64,000 nucleotides of DNA from Desulfobacillus sp041396245 (lineage in GTDB: Bacteria; Pseudomonadota; Gammaproteobacteria; Burkholderiales; Rhodocyclaceae): assembly GCA_041396245.1 (NCBI GenBank), contig JAWKYW010000008.1, positions 70,474 to 134,473 of the forward strand, in the 5' to 3' direction. The notes under the pieces are model-generated. The model saw nothing but the letters and a program-made list of their open reading frames with translations. It ran no database searches and was not told the origin of the DNA. Of this stretch, positions 24,531 through 33,110 are shown piece by piece. Made by a program: the position numbers and the translations under genes. Within the stretch, counting starts at the first letter, position 1. Every line of letters starts with the position of its first letter.

Positions 24531-24534
24531 ATGC

Positions 24535-25953
24535 TTAGCCGATGCCGTACTCCGCCCAGCGGCCCTTCACCTTCTCCAGCGTCGCCTCGTCGAACTTCAC
24601 CTCGACCGGCTTCTCCTTCCACTCGTAGGGAATGCAGGCGTCCATCAGGATGCGCGACGTAATGAGCTTGTCCGAATTCGGGTCGAGCGCCGGGTCGAGC
24701 GGCGTCGAGCGGCCGCGCTTGATGAGTTCGGTACCGCGCATCGGCTCGTAGCGACAGGACAGCGCCCAGATCACGCGCGGCAGGTCGTCGGCCTGGATGT
24801 CATCGTCCACCGTGATGATGCCCTTGATGCCGTAGGAGCCGGTGTTGCTGGCCATCACCGCATCGGCGACCTGGCGCGAGTGGCCCGGATAGGCCTGCTT
24901 GACCGACACCACCGCCCAGAAGCGGCCGGCCGACTCGGGCATGACGCACACCGACTGGATGCCGGGGATCTTCATTTTCTCCAGCTCGGTCCACAACGTC
25001 GCGGTGCGCGTGAAGGCGAGCAGCATGTGCACGTCGGTGACCGGGCGGCCCTGGCCGGTGGCCCAGAGGATGGGGTTGTTGCGGTGGAGGATCTGCTTCA
25101 CTTCCAGCGCCGGCTTGCTGATCTGCTTGTACAGCTCGTCGGTGTAGTAGCCGGTGTACTCGGCGAAGGGGCCCTCGGGGCGGAAGTTGTTGGGATCGAT
25201 CTCGCCTTCCAGCACGATCTCGGCGCCGGCGGGAATCGGCAGGCCGGTGAGCGGCGCCATCAGGTACTCGGCCTGCTGGCCGCGCACCGTGCCGGTGATG
25301 TCGAAGTCGCTGGCGCCCTTGTGCATCAGGGTGCCGGCCATGAACAGCAGCGGGTCGCAGCCGATGACGGCGGCGGCGGGCATCTTCTTGCCCATCTTGG
25401 CGTACTTCTTCATGATGCGCTCGCCGCGCTTGCCCGGCAGGATCTGCACGCCGCAGGTCTTGTTGTCGAGCATCTGCATGCGGTAGGTGCCGAGGTTGGT
25501 CTCGCCCGTCTCGGGATCCTTCAGCACGACGAACACCGTGGTGCCGATGTAGCGGCCGCCGTCGAGCGGGAAGAACTTCGGCACCGGGAACATGCTGAGA
25601 TCGACCTTGTCGCCGGAGATGACGTTCTCCAGCACAGGGCCGTCCTTGACCTCCTTCGCCTTGATCAGGCCCTCGGCGCTGATCGACTTCTTCATCCAGG
25701 CCTGGGCCGATTCGCAGATCGAGTAATCGTGCGGCAGCCCCAGCATGATGGCCAGACGCTTGGTGGTGGCGAAGGCGCCGGTGAACACCGGTGTCTTGTA
25801 GCCGGCGACGTTCTCGAAGAACAGCGCCGGGCCCTTCTTCTCCTCTGTCAGCTTGGAGACGTGGGAAATCTCCATGTTCCAGTCCACCTCGGCCTTGACG
25901 CGGTGCAGTTCGCCGGCGGCCTCGCATTGATTGATGAAGTACCTCAGGTCCAT
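24535..25953 (-). CDS. ppcB: phenylphosphate carboxylase beta subunit, UbiD-like
   Basis: The 472-residue UbiD-family protein corresponds to the 53-kDa beta subunit. It shows PKFFPLDGGRYIGTTVFVVL, NLGTYRMQMLDNKTCGVQI, IVLEGEIDPNNFRPEGPFAE (the EGPFAEYTGYY signature near residue 236) and TVDDDIQADDLPRVIWALSC. These are prenyl-FMN and metal-binding regions of UbiD. It is the first of the ppc genes after ppsC, 19 bp downstream, with AAGGAGA before the ATG. Assignment to beta rests on size and order; alpha and beta are paralogues. Confidence 0.9.
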   Translation of the reverse strand: MDLRYFINQCEAAGELHRVKAEVDWNMEISHVSKLTEEKKGPALFFENVAGYKTPVFTGAFATTKRLAIMLGLPHDYSICESAQAWMKKSISAEGLIKAKEVKDGPVLENVISGDKVDLSMFPVPKFFPLDGGRYIGTTVFVVLKDPETGETNLGTYRMQMLDNKTCGVQILPGKRGERIMKKYAKMGKKMPAAAVIGCDPLLFMAGTLMHKGASDFDITGTVRGQQAEYLMAPLTGLPIPAGAEIVLEGEIDPNNFRPEGPFAEYTGYYTDELYKQISKPALEVKQILHRNNPILWATGQGRPVTDVHMLLAFTRTATLWTELEKMKIPGIQSVCVMPESAGRFWAVVSVKQAYPGHSRQVADAVMASNTGSYGIKGIITVDDDIQADDLPRVIWALSCRYEPMRGTELIKRGRSTPLDPALDPNSDKLITSRILMDACIPYEWKEKPVEVKFDEATLEKVKGRWAEYGIG

Positions 25954-25972
25954 TTCGTTTCTTCTCCTTGGG

Positions 25973-26653
25973 TTAATGCTTGTCTTGGCAGTGGGCGTCG
26001 ACGGATTCGATGACCGGGAAGCCGGCGGCTTCCAGCACGGCCACCACCTTTTTCATTTCGGCGGAATGGAAGCGGACGATGACCGTCTTCTGCTGCGGCT
26101 TGCCGTTGCCGCCGTCCTCGCCGCGCGTGATGGGATACACCGCCTGTACCTCGGCGCCGGCGCCCTCGACCAGGTCGGCGATGCGGCCGATGGTGCCCGG
26201 CTTGATCTCCAGCGGGCCGAGGGTGATGCCGCAGCGCTTCTCCCAGGCGCCGAGAAAATGCGCGGCCAGCGAAAAAATCTCCCTCGAGGAGATCACGCCG
26301 ACGACCTGGCCGCCGTCCATCACCGGAAACTGGCCGACGCCGAGTTCCTGGCCCAGGCGCAGGCATTCCTCCATGGTGTCGGTGGCGTTTACCGTGGCCG
26401 GGTTGCGCACCATGATGTCCTTCACCTTGAGGCGGTTGGCGAAGAAGCTGTACTCGTCGGCGCTCTGCGTGCGGGAGACGAAGTGCGCCGCGCGCAGGCA
26501 GTGCTGGCGGGTGACCACGCCGCGCAGGCGGCCGTCGTCGACCACGGGCAGGGCCTGCAGGTTGTGCTCGGTGAGGATGCGCTTGGCCTCGGCGAGCAGG
26601 GTGTCGCCGTCGACCAGCGTCGGGTTGTGCTGCATCCAGTTTCTGACGATCAT
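25973..26653 (-). CDS. ppsC: phenylphosphate synthase subunit C, CBS-domain protein
   Basis: The 226-residue protein carries two CBS domains (residues about 1-60 with QALPVVDDGRLRGVVTR, and 75-135 with GQFPVMDGGQVVGVISSREI), followed by an ACT-like C-terminal part (TVIVRFHSAEMKKVVAVLEA). In Thauera the 24-kDa subunit is not catalytic but strongly stimulates phenylphosphate synthase. Nucleotide sensing through CBS is likely. Its start overlaps the ppsB stop (ATGA, 26650-26653). Confidence 0.9.
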   Translation of the reverse strand: MIVRNWMQHNPTLVDGDTLLAEAKRILTEHNLQALPVVDDGRLRGVVTRQHCLRAAHFVSRTQSADEYSFFANRLKVKDIMVRNPATVNATDTMEECLRLGQELGVGQFPVMDGGQVVGVISSREIFSLAAHFLGAWEKRCGITLGPLEIKPGTIGRIADLVEGAGAEVQAVYPITRGEDGGNGKPQQKTVIVRFHSAEMKKVVAVLEAAGFPVIESVDAHCQDKH

Positions 26654-27789
26654 GTGACTTTCTTTCCTGTCAGCAGGCTGGAGAGGATGTAGTCCATGGC
26701 CGAAGTGGCCTTCGGCGCTTCTTCAGCCGACTCCTTTTCGCGCTTGGCGCTCCAGACGGTTTCGGGCCGCGCCTGCAGGATGAAGATGTTGCCGCCGGCG
26801 GGGAGATCCTTGTCGACCGCCCACTCGATGTCCATCTGGCGGCCGTAGTGCTTCTCGATGGCCTTGCCCATGCGCGCCAGCTCGATGATCTCGTCGTCGA
26901 TCAGCGACTGCACCGTCTGCCGCTCGAAGGGCGTCTCGACCTTGACCGACTTCTGCGTCTTCAGGTCGACCGTGTAGGTGATCTCCTTGTTGCAGATGGT
27001 GCGCTCGAGGATGTCGAGGGTGATCTTGTTCACGACGAAATGGTCGGGCGTCACCTCGCCCGAGACGACCGATTCGCCGAAGCCGAAGTTGGAATCGATG
27101 GCGATGACCGAGCGGTCGCCGTTGGCCGGGTTGCAGGTGAACATCACCCCGGCGGTGTAGGCGTTGGCCATCTTCTGGAAGCCGACCGAGAGCGCCACGT
27201 CCTCGTGCGGAAAGCCCATGCGGATGCGGTAGGCGATGGCGCGCGCGGTGAACAGGCTGGAGATGCAGCGGCGGGCGTGGAGCAGCAGGTCGTCCACGCC
27301 GCGGATCCACAGATAGGTGTCCTGCTGGCCGGCGAAGCTGGCGCCGGGCAGGTCCTCGGCGGTGGCGCTGGAGCGCACCGCCACCGGGACCGCCGGAACC
27401 ATGCAGCGCACGGAGAGCTTGCGGTAGTACTCGGCAATGGCGTCTTCGAGTTCCCAGGCGAAGGGATGGAACTCGATCATTTCGCGGATCGCCTTGCTCG
27501 CCGCTTCCAGGTGGTCGAGGTCGTCGTGGCCGCAGCCTTCGAGCATGCCGGGAATCTCCCCGCTCACCCCGGCGTCGCGCATGAAGCGGGCGAAGCCGTG
27601 GGTGGTCAGGGCGAAGCCCGGCGGCACGCGCACGCCGGCATTGATCAGCTCGCCGAGCGAGGAGCACTTGCCGCCGACCAGCGCGACGTCCTCCTTGCAG
27701 ACCTCCTCGAACCAGCACAGCTCCGGGGCCGAAGACAAGCCCGCCCCGGAAGCCGTGTCGATGCGTTTTGCTTTTGCTGCTGTTGCCAT
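26650..27789 (-). CDS. ppsB: phenylphosphate synthase subunit B (ATP-binding, PEP-synthase N-terminal-like)
   Basis: The 379-residue protein resembles the N-terminal ATP-grasp domain of PEP synthase. GGKCSSLGELINAGVRVPPG lies near residue 38, VAVRSSATAEDLPGASFAGQ (nucleotide-binding loop) in the middle, and DIEWAVDKDLPAGGNIFILQ (split DIEWAVDKDL, GGNIFILQ) near the end with QARPETVW. It supplies the pyrophosphoryl transfer from ATP that charges the His of PpsA. The ATG at 27787-27789 lies 8 bp after ppsA. The ribosome-binding site is weak, so translation is probably coupled to ppsA. Confidence 0.92.
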   Translation of the reverse strand: MATAAKAKRIDTASGAGLSSAPELCWFEEVCKEDVALVGGKCSSLGELINAGVRVPPGFALTTHGFARFMRDAGVSGEIPGMLEGCGHDDLDHLEAASKAIREMIEFHPFAWELEDAIAEYYRKLSVRCMVPAVPVAVRSSATAEDLPGASFAGQQDTYLWIRGVDDLLLHARRCISSLFTARAIAYRIRMGFPHEDVALSVGFQKMANAYTAGVMFTCNPANGDRSVIAIDSNFGFGESVVSGEVTPDHFVVNKITLDILERTICNKEITYTVDLKTQKSVKVETPFERQTVQSLIDDEIIELARMGKAIEKHYGRQMDIEWAVDKDLPAGGNIFILQARPETVWSAKREKESAEEAPKATSAMDYILSSLLTGKKVT

Positions 27790-27797
27790 TTGTTGTC

Positions 27798-29633
27798 TCA
27801 GCGCGAGACCGTGATGGCGCCGGAGGAGCCGTCGACGCGGATCATCATGCCCGTCTCGATGATCTTGGTGGCGTGGCCGGTGCCGACCACCGCCGGCATG
27901 CCGTACTCGCGGCAAACGATCGCCGCGTGGCTCATCACCCCGCCGACGTCGGTGACGCAGGCCTTGATCTTGGCGAAGGCCGGCGCCCAGGACGGCGACG
28001 TCGTTGGCGCCACCAGGATTTCGCCTTCCTGCAGCGAGCGGATGTCCTCCACCGTTTTGCAGACGCGGGCCTTGCCCTCGACGATGCCGGGGCTGCCGGC
28101 GAAGCCCTTGAACTCCTTGACGGTGGACAGGTCCTTGACCTCCGACACCTTGGCCCAGTCCGCCAGCGAGGAATTGGTGACGCCCCACAGCACGATGGTG
28201 AACGGCTCCTGGATCACTTCCGGCGCGGTGCCGATGGCGGGCGGCGCGTTCCACTCCTTGAACTTGGCCATGACGCCCTTGCGCCACTCGACTTCCTTCG
28301 GCCAGGTCATCGTGCCGCGCGGCGTGACGCCGGTGGCCCAGGCGGTGACGACGTCCCACAGCGCCTGCTTGATCTCGTCGCGACGCATCAGCCAGACGTC
28401 CTCGACGTCCTTGATGATGCCGTGCTCGACCAGGATGGCGGCGACGTCGCGCATCTTGTTCCAGAACACCGAGTGGAACCAGTGCTCGACATAGAACAGG
28501 TGGTTCTCGACGTAGGGGAACACCGTCCTGGCGCAGCCGAGCAGCTCGTCGAACTGCTTCTTGTCCTCTTCCTTCTCGATCAGGCCGCGGTACTCGGCGA
28601 TGATGCGGTCGCGCTCGGCGCGCACCTGCTCGGTCGGCCGCTCGATGTTGACGCCCTGCTTGACCTTGCCGATGTAGGTCTGGATGCCGTTCAGCGGAAT
28701 GTTCATGGCATCGTTCCAGGAACGGTCGTGGTGGAACCAGCCGGTGCCCGTCGACACGTTGAACCAGGGCTCGCGCGAGAGGTTGAGCGAGGTCAGCCAC
28801 TCGACGCCCTTCGGCAGCTTCTTCAGCGCCGCCTCGACCTCGGTCCACTCCTGGCTGAAGCAGACGGCCTCGTCCACGCCCAGCTCGATGGCCTTTTTCG
28901 CCAGCTTCTTCAGCTCCTCGTCGGGCTGGTACATGATGACGTCGATGCCGGAAATCATCTGCGTCACGCGCTGCGCCGGGATGCTCGGGAAGAGCTTCTG
29001 CACGAAGTCGAGGAAGAAGACGTAGGCGGCGTAGCCGAGGTTGAGGAACTCGAAGTGGTACTGCCAGCACTTGATGCCGAGGTTGATCAGGTCGTCGTAG
29101 TTCTTCAGCAGGTGGTAGCCCTTCGACTCGCCGATGGCGTCGGTCACCACGGAAATGTCCTCCATGTCGGCCAGGCGCGGGATCTCCAGCGCCTCGAGCT
29201 CGCGAATGGTGGCTTCCATCTTCACCTTCCACTTGGCTTCGAGGGCATCCCAGTTCTTGTAGTAGTGGCCGGCGCGCTCCATGAAGTGCGGCACGCGGCT
29301 GCCGATCTCGTCGGGGTTCTTCACCGGCACCGGCGAGATGTAGACGTAGCCGTTGATCATGCGATGGTCGACGCCGCGCACCGGCGGCACCATGAAGATG
29401 CGGTTGTTGTACTGCGACAGCGCCAGGAACCAGGCCTCGTCCCAGATGGTGTCGAAGGGATACAGCGGCTCGGGATAGTGCAGGCCGTCGTAGAACCAGA
29501 ACATCTCCTTCTCGTACTGGTTGCGGACGGGGTCGTCGGTGACGAACTGGTACTGGTACGGATACATGCGCTCCCAGCCTTCGGTGCCGGGAATGGTGGC
29601 GGCTTTCACATCGTGCGGAACGGGAAATTTCAT
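27798..29633 (-). CDS. ppsA: phenylphosphate synthase subunit A (phosphohistidine/phenol-binding)
   Basis: The 611-residue protein (about 70 kDa) has a large N-terminal region specific to this enzyme. Its C-terminal swivelling domain is like that of PEP synthase: GEILVAPTTSPSWAPAF, then CVTDVGGVMSHAAIVCREYG with the phosphorylated His near residue 570, and GMPAVVGTGHATKI. It transfers the beta-phosphoryl group of ATP to phenol, giving phenylphosphate, AMP and Pi overall with PpsB. The N-terminal YPYQYQFVTDDPVRNQYEKE is typical of PpsA. GGAGGAG precedes the ATG, and the sigma-54 promoter lies about 95 bp upstream. Confidence 0.94.
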   Translation of the reverse strand: MKFPVPHDVKAATIPGTEGWERMYPYQYQFVTDDPVRNQYEKEMFWFYDGLHYPEPLYPFDTIWDEAWFLALSQYNNRIFMVPPVRGVDHRMINGYVYISPVPVKNPDEIGSRVPHFMERAGHYYKNWDALEAKWKVKMEATIRELEALEIPRLADMEDISVVTDAIGESKGYHLLKNYDDLINLGIKCWQYHFEFLNLGYAAYVFFLDFVQKLFPSIPAQRVTQMISGIDVIMYQPDEELKKLAKKAIELGVDEAVCFSQEWTEVEAALKKLPKGVEWLTSLNLSREPWFNVSTGTGWFHHDRSWNDAMNIPLNGIQTYIGKVKQGVNIERPTEQVRAERDRIIAEYRGLIEKEEDKKQFDELLGCARTVFPYVENHLFYVEHWFHSVFWNKMRDVAAILVEHGIIKDVEDVWLMRRDEIKQALWDVVTAWATGVTPRGTMTWPKEVEWRKGVMAKFKEWNAPPAIGTAPEVIQEPFTIVLWGVTNSSLADWAKVSEVKDLSTVKEFKGFAGSPGIVEGKARVCKTVEDIRSLQEGEILVAPTTSPSWAPAFAKIKACVTDVGGVMSHAAIVCREYGMPAVVGTGHATKIIETGMMIRVDGSSGAITVSR

Positions 29634-29727
29634 TTCGCTTACTCCTCCAGTCGATGATCGTTTTATTACGAACTATCCATGAGTGCCGGGCATGCTTTGT
29701 GCGCCGGTTATGTGTGGAAGGCATAAC

Positions 29728-29742
29728 GCAAGCGATGTGCCA
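29728..29742 (-). promoter_or_regulatory. sigma-54 (-24/-12) promoter of the pps-ppc operon
   Basis: The minus strand reads TGGCACATCGCTTGC, an exact TGGCAC-N5-TTGC match to the sigma-54 consensus. The GG is at 29741-29740 and the GC at 29729-29728. Transcription should start near 29716, leaving an 80-85 nt leader before ppsA. The divergent gene encodes a sigma-54 activator with a GAYTGA loop, so the promoter and activator fit together. Confidence 0.9.
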
Positions 29743-29883
29743 TATGCGGCGCAGCATGCGGCATGGGTCGGGCCGGGCGCGTCCGCAGCGCAGGGAGAAA
29801 CAGAAGAAAGCGCCGTCTCGTGGAGGCTGACTTTTACTGCGGTGCAACAGATGCGGGTCAGCCAATCCGCCTCGCGGCGCTTG

Positions 29884-30021
29884 ACGATTTGATAAAAACA
29901 CCATTTTATTGGAGTAGGATTTCACCAATTGATCCAATCAGGGCCCGCCAGCCGGAACGCCACCCCGGAATGGCGGGCTCAAGCCCGATTCGGCGCTTCA
30001 CCATTTGATCAAATCGCCGAA
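29884..30021. promoter_or_regulatory. three TTGATC-type upstream activator sites for the V4R regulator
   Basis: Three related elements lie 150-270 bp upstream of the -24/-12 promoter: ATTTGATAAAA (about 29887-29897), CCAATTGATCCAATC (29925-29939) and CCATTTGATCAAATC (30001-30015, core ATTTGATCAAAT a perfect 12-bp palindrome). They resemble the TTGATCAATTGATCAA sites of DmpR/XylR-type regulators. The last is also flanked by arms TTCGGCG (29989-29995) and CGCCGAA (30015-30021) and overlaps the leader of the regulator gene, so autoregulation is possible. Confidence 0.75.
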
Positions 30022-30038
30022 CGGGGCCAGGAGGAGGA

Positions 30039-31760
30039 ATGAGAAAGCTGACATCCGTTGCCAAGGCGGCCGACGACCTGCGCTCGCATGTGCATTTCGA
30101 TGCCGAGACCGGCCTGATCTGGCTGCACGAGCACCGCATGCTGCTGGTGCATGCCGAGGCGCAGGCCATGCTGCGCAAGGAACTCATCGACACGCTCGGC
30201 ATGGAACGGGCGCGCGGACTGCTGACGCGCATGGGCTACGCTTCCGGCATGCGCGACGCCGAACTGGCGCGCAAGCAGGCGCAGGACGTCGACGACCTGG
30301 AAGCCTTCATGACCGGGCCGAAGCTGCATACGCTGGAAGGCATCGTGCGCGTGACGCCGATCCGCCTCGAGATGGACCGGCCGCGCGGCAAGTTCTACGG
30401 CGAGTTCCTCTGGGAGCACTCCTGGGAGGGCCAGTGGCACCGCCACTACTTCGGCATCCACCACGAGCCGGTGTGCTGGACGCAGATCGGCTACGCCTCG
30501 GGCTACACCTCGACCTTCATGGGCCGGCGCATCCTCTACAAGGAGGTGGAATGCACCGGCGCCGGCGCCGGCAACTGCCGCATCATCGGCAAGCCGGTCG
30601 AGGAGTGGGAGGACGCCGAGGCGCAGATGCGCTATTACAACCCGGAGTCCATCGCCGACCAGCTGATCGACCTGCAGTCCCAGGTGTCGCACCTGCGCTC
30701 CTCCATCGGCGAGAAGGAGACGCTGCCGCAGCACATGATCGGCGTCTCGCCCGGCTTCCGCGCCGCCTACAGCCTGCTCAAGCAATCCGCCGACAGCCAG
30801 ATCCCGGTGCTGCTGCTGGGCGAGACGGGCGTCGGCAAGGAAGTCTTCGCCCGCTCCCTGCACGAAATGGGCCCGCGCGCCGGCAACGCCTTCGTCGCCG
30901 TGAACTGCGCGGCGATCCCGCCGGAGCTGGTCGAATCCGAGCTGTTCGGCGTCGAGAAGGGCGCCTACACCGGCGCCCAGTCCTCGCGCCCCGGCCGCTT
31001 CGAGCGCGCCAGCGGCGGCACACTGTTCCTCGACGAGGTGGGCGACCTGCCGCTGTCGGCGCAGGCGAAACTCCTGCGCGTGCTGCAGGAGCACGAGATC
31101 GAGCGCCTCGGCGACGCCCGCCCGCGCAAGGTGGACGTGCGCGTCGTCGCCGCCACCAACGCCGACCTCGCCAAGCTGGTCAAGGACGGCAGCTTCCGCC
31201 TCGACCTCTACTACCGCCTCAACGCCTATCAGATCCTCATCCCGCCGCTGCGCGAGCGCAAGGAAGACATCTCGCCGCTGTCGCGCGCCTTCCTCGAGAA
31301 ATACGCCACCCTCCACGGCAAGCGCCTGCGCGGCTTCACCGACAAGGCCAAGCGGGCCCTGCTCTCCTACACCTGGCCGGGCAACATCCGCGAGGTGCAG
31401 AACGTCATGGAGCGCGCCGTCATCCTCGCCCCGCACGGCGCGCGCGTCGAGGCCGAGCACCTGTTCCTCGCCGAGCGCGAACGCCAGCCGCCGGAGCTCG
31501 GGCTCGACGCCCACGGCGACCTCGCCCGCGGCTGGCAGCCGGGCGAGAAACTCTGCGAAACGGTGCTCAACGGCGTGTTCACCCTCGACGAGGTGGAGTC
31601 GATGCTGCTGGAGGCGGCGGTGGCGAAAGCCGGCGGCAACCTCTCCTCGGCAGCGCGCCTGCTCGGCATCACGCGGCCGCAGCTCGCCTACCGCCTCAAG
31701 CGCATGAAGGAAGCCGGCAAGCCGGGGGCGAAGGCTGCCGGCACGGCGAGTCCGGCATGA
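30039..31760 (+). CDS. sigma-54-dependent phenol regulator (V4R-AAA+-Fis), DmpR/XylR-like
   Basis: The 573-residue protein has an N-terminal XylR_N/V4R sensor (residues about 20-210, with GRRILYKEVECTGAGAGNCR). An AAA+ domain follows: Walker A LLGETGVGKEVFARSLH, sigma-54 contact loop GAYTGAQ, Walker B GGTLFLDEVGDLPL and RLDLYYRLNAY. A C-terminal Fis-type helix-turn-helix (GNLSSAARLLGITRPQLAYR) completes it. Such regulators bind phenols directly and activate -24/-12 promoters. It is the likely equivalent of PdeR of Aromatoleum. GGAGGAG precedes the ATG. It is divergent from ppsA and overlaps the next gene by ATGA. Confidence 0.93.
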   Translation: MRKLTSVAKAADDLRSHVHFDAETGLIWLHEHRMLLVHAEAQAMLRKELIDTLGMERARGLLTRMGYASGMRDAELARKQAQDVDDLEAFMTGPKLHTLEGIVRVTPIRLEMDRPRGKFYGEFLWEHSWEGQWHRHYFGIHHEPVCWTQIGYASGYTSTFMGRRILYKEVECTGAGAGNCRIIGKPVEEWEDAEAQMRYYNPESIADQLIDLQSQVSHLRSSIGEKETLPQHMIGVSPGFRAAYSLLKQSADSQIPVLLLGETGVGKEVFARSLHEMGPRAGNAFVAVNCAAIPPELVESELFGVEKGAYTGAQSSRPGRFERASGGTLFLDEVGDLPLSAQAKLLRVLQEHEIERLGDARPRKVDVRVVAATNADLAKLVKDGSFRLDLYYRLNAYQILIPPLRERKEDISPLSRAFLEKYATLHGKRLRGFTDKAKRALLSYTWPGNIREVQNVMERAVILAPHGARVEAEHLFLAERERQPPELGLDAHGDLARGWQPGEKLCETVLNGVFTLDEVESMLLEAAVAKAGGNLSSAARLLGITRPQLAYRLKRMKEAGKPGAKAAGTASPA

Positions 31761-32227
31761 GCGCCGCGCTGCGCGACCGCGTGCTCGCCCTCCTCGGCGA
31801 ACACCACGTCATGACCCTGGCCACCGTCGGCGCCGACGGCCCCTGGGCGGCGGCGGTGTTCTACGCGCACGAGGATTTGCGCCTCTACTTCCTCTCCGCG
31901 CCGAACACGCGCCACGCGGAAAACCTGGCGCGCGACCCGCGTGTCGCGGCCACCATCCAGCGCGACTACGACGACTGGCCCGGCATCCGCGGCCTGCAGA
32001 TTTCCGGCACGGTGCGCGCCGTCGCCGCGGATGACGAAGCGCGCGTGCGCGCCCTCTACCAGCAGCGCTACCCCCTTATCGCCGGCGGCGCCGGCGTGCC
32101 GCGCAAGATCCTCGAAGCGCTCGACAGGATCCGCTGGTACGCGCTGGTGCCGGATGACATCCATCTCATCGACAACACGCTCGGCTTCGCCCACCGCGAA
32201 CACCTGACGCCGTCCTGCGGCGACTGA
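31757..32227 (+). CDS. pyridoxamine-phosphate-oxidase-like flavin-binding protein
   Basis: The 156-residue split-barrel protein has HHVMTLATVGADGPWAAAVF near the start, LYFLSAPNTRHAENLARDPR, and QISGTVRAVAADDEARVRAL (YhbP/heme-utilisation-like group). It probably binds FMN or a related cofactor. Its ATG overlaps the regulator stop (31757-31760), so it is cotranscribed with the phenol regulator. A copy of the GCCGY-N10-RCTGACTTT motif covers its last codons and stop (32209-32233). Confidence 0.8.
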   Translation: MSAALRDRVLALLGEHHVMTLATVGADGPWAAAVFYAHEDLRLYFLSAPNTRHAENLARDPRVAATIQRDYDDWPGIRGLQISGTVRAVAADDEARVRALYQQRYPLIAGGAGVPRKILEALDRIRWYALVPDDIHLIDNTLGFAHREHLTPSCGD

Positions 32228-32407
32228 CTTTTACCTCCTGCAGGAGCCGCCTTGGCGGCGATGCGGACCCCGCATACCCCAAGGGCATCGCCTGCAAGCT
32301 GGCTTCCACAAAGCCATGGCGCAAGGCCGGCAGCGATTATTACCCTTTGATGTGCCGTACTTCTGGCTGCTATACTTGTATAGCGTTACACGGTCAGGAG
32401 AACCGAC

Positions 32408-32867
32408 ATGCTTGCCATCAGACTGCCTGAAACGATTGAAGAGCGCCTGAGTGCCCTGGCCAATGAAACCGGGCGTACCAAGACCGCGCTGGCGCAGGAA
32501 GCGATCCTTGAATACATCCGACCTCCTGAAGATTATTACCTCGCCGAGGCTCGCGCGCGACAAATGCCAAAACCATTCGATAGCGGAAGTGAACAAGCGG
32601 CCCTTTGAGATCGAGTTCGATCCGGAGGCAGTGAAGGATCTGAAAAAAACTGGATCGCCCATCCGGCAGCGGATCGTCAGTTCTACCTGAGCAGCGCGTG
32701 GCCACACTGAATAATCACGCGAGATCGGCGAAGCGCTTGCCGGTGCGAAGCTGGGCAACTACTGGAAATACCGCGTCGGCGACTGGCGCATCATCTGCGA
32801 CATCCAGGATCGCCGCATCGTCGTCCGCGTTTTGCGCATCGGCAACCGGCGAGAGGTTTATCGCTGA
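32408..32867 (+). pseudogene. decayed RelB/RelE toxin-antitoxin pair
   Basis: The antitoxin start is clear: MLAIRLPETIEERLSALANE, then TGRTKTALAQEAILEYI and DYYLAEARAR, a ribbon-helix-helix RelB type. It loses frame near 32565, where CQNHSIAEV continues in another frame. The RelE toxin begins near 32589 (NKRPFEIEFDPEAVKDLKK), breaks near 32690, and resumes as EIGEALAGAKLGNYWKYRVG and DWRIICDIQDRRIVVRVLRI to the stop at 32865-32867. Both genes therefore carry indels. The core sequence is otherwise well kept, which suggests recent inactivation or base-calling error. Confidence 0.8.
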
Positions 32868-33110
32868 TCGGTCCAGGAAATTCCTCCGCTGCATGCCGTG
32901 CTCCGGAGACTGACTTTCCTACAGGTTGAGGCCGGGCGGTTTGCGGCCGGTTGTCGACCCCAATGCCGACCGTGGGCCTGATGCGAAACTCGGGCGGCAT
33001 TGCACCGGGTGATCGGCGCACGCGTGGCCAGAAACTTTTCGCCAAATGGCGTTTCCTGGGCTGCAGCAGCGATTACCGTTTTCGGGAAGCACAAAACGAC
33101 TAACTACCGA

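Noticed and set aside
26650..29937. A single 1095-codon frame seeming to fuse ppsB with upstream sequence
   Set aside because: Only the last 379 residues are protein-like; the rest is the out-of-frame shadow of ppsA, which has its own start, stop and ribosome-binding site.
32209..32919. Composite transposon bounded by the two direct motif copies
   Set aside because: No transposase, target duplication or terminal inverted repeat accompanies the 25-bp copies, and other copies occur inside core genes.
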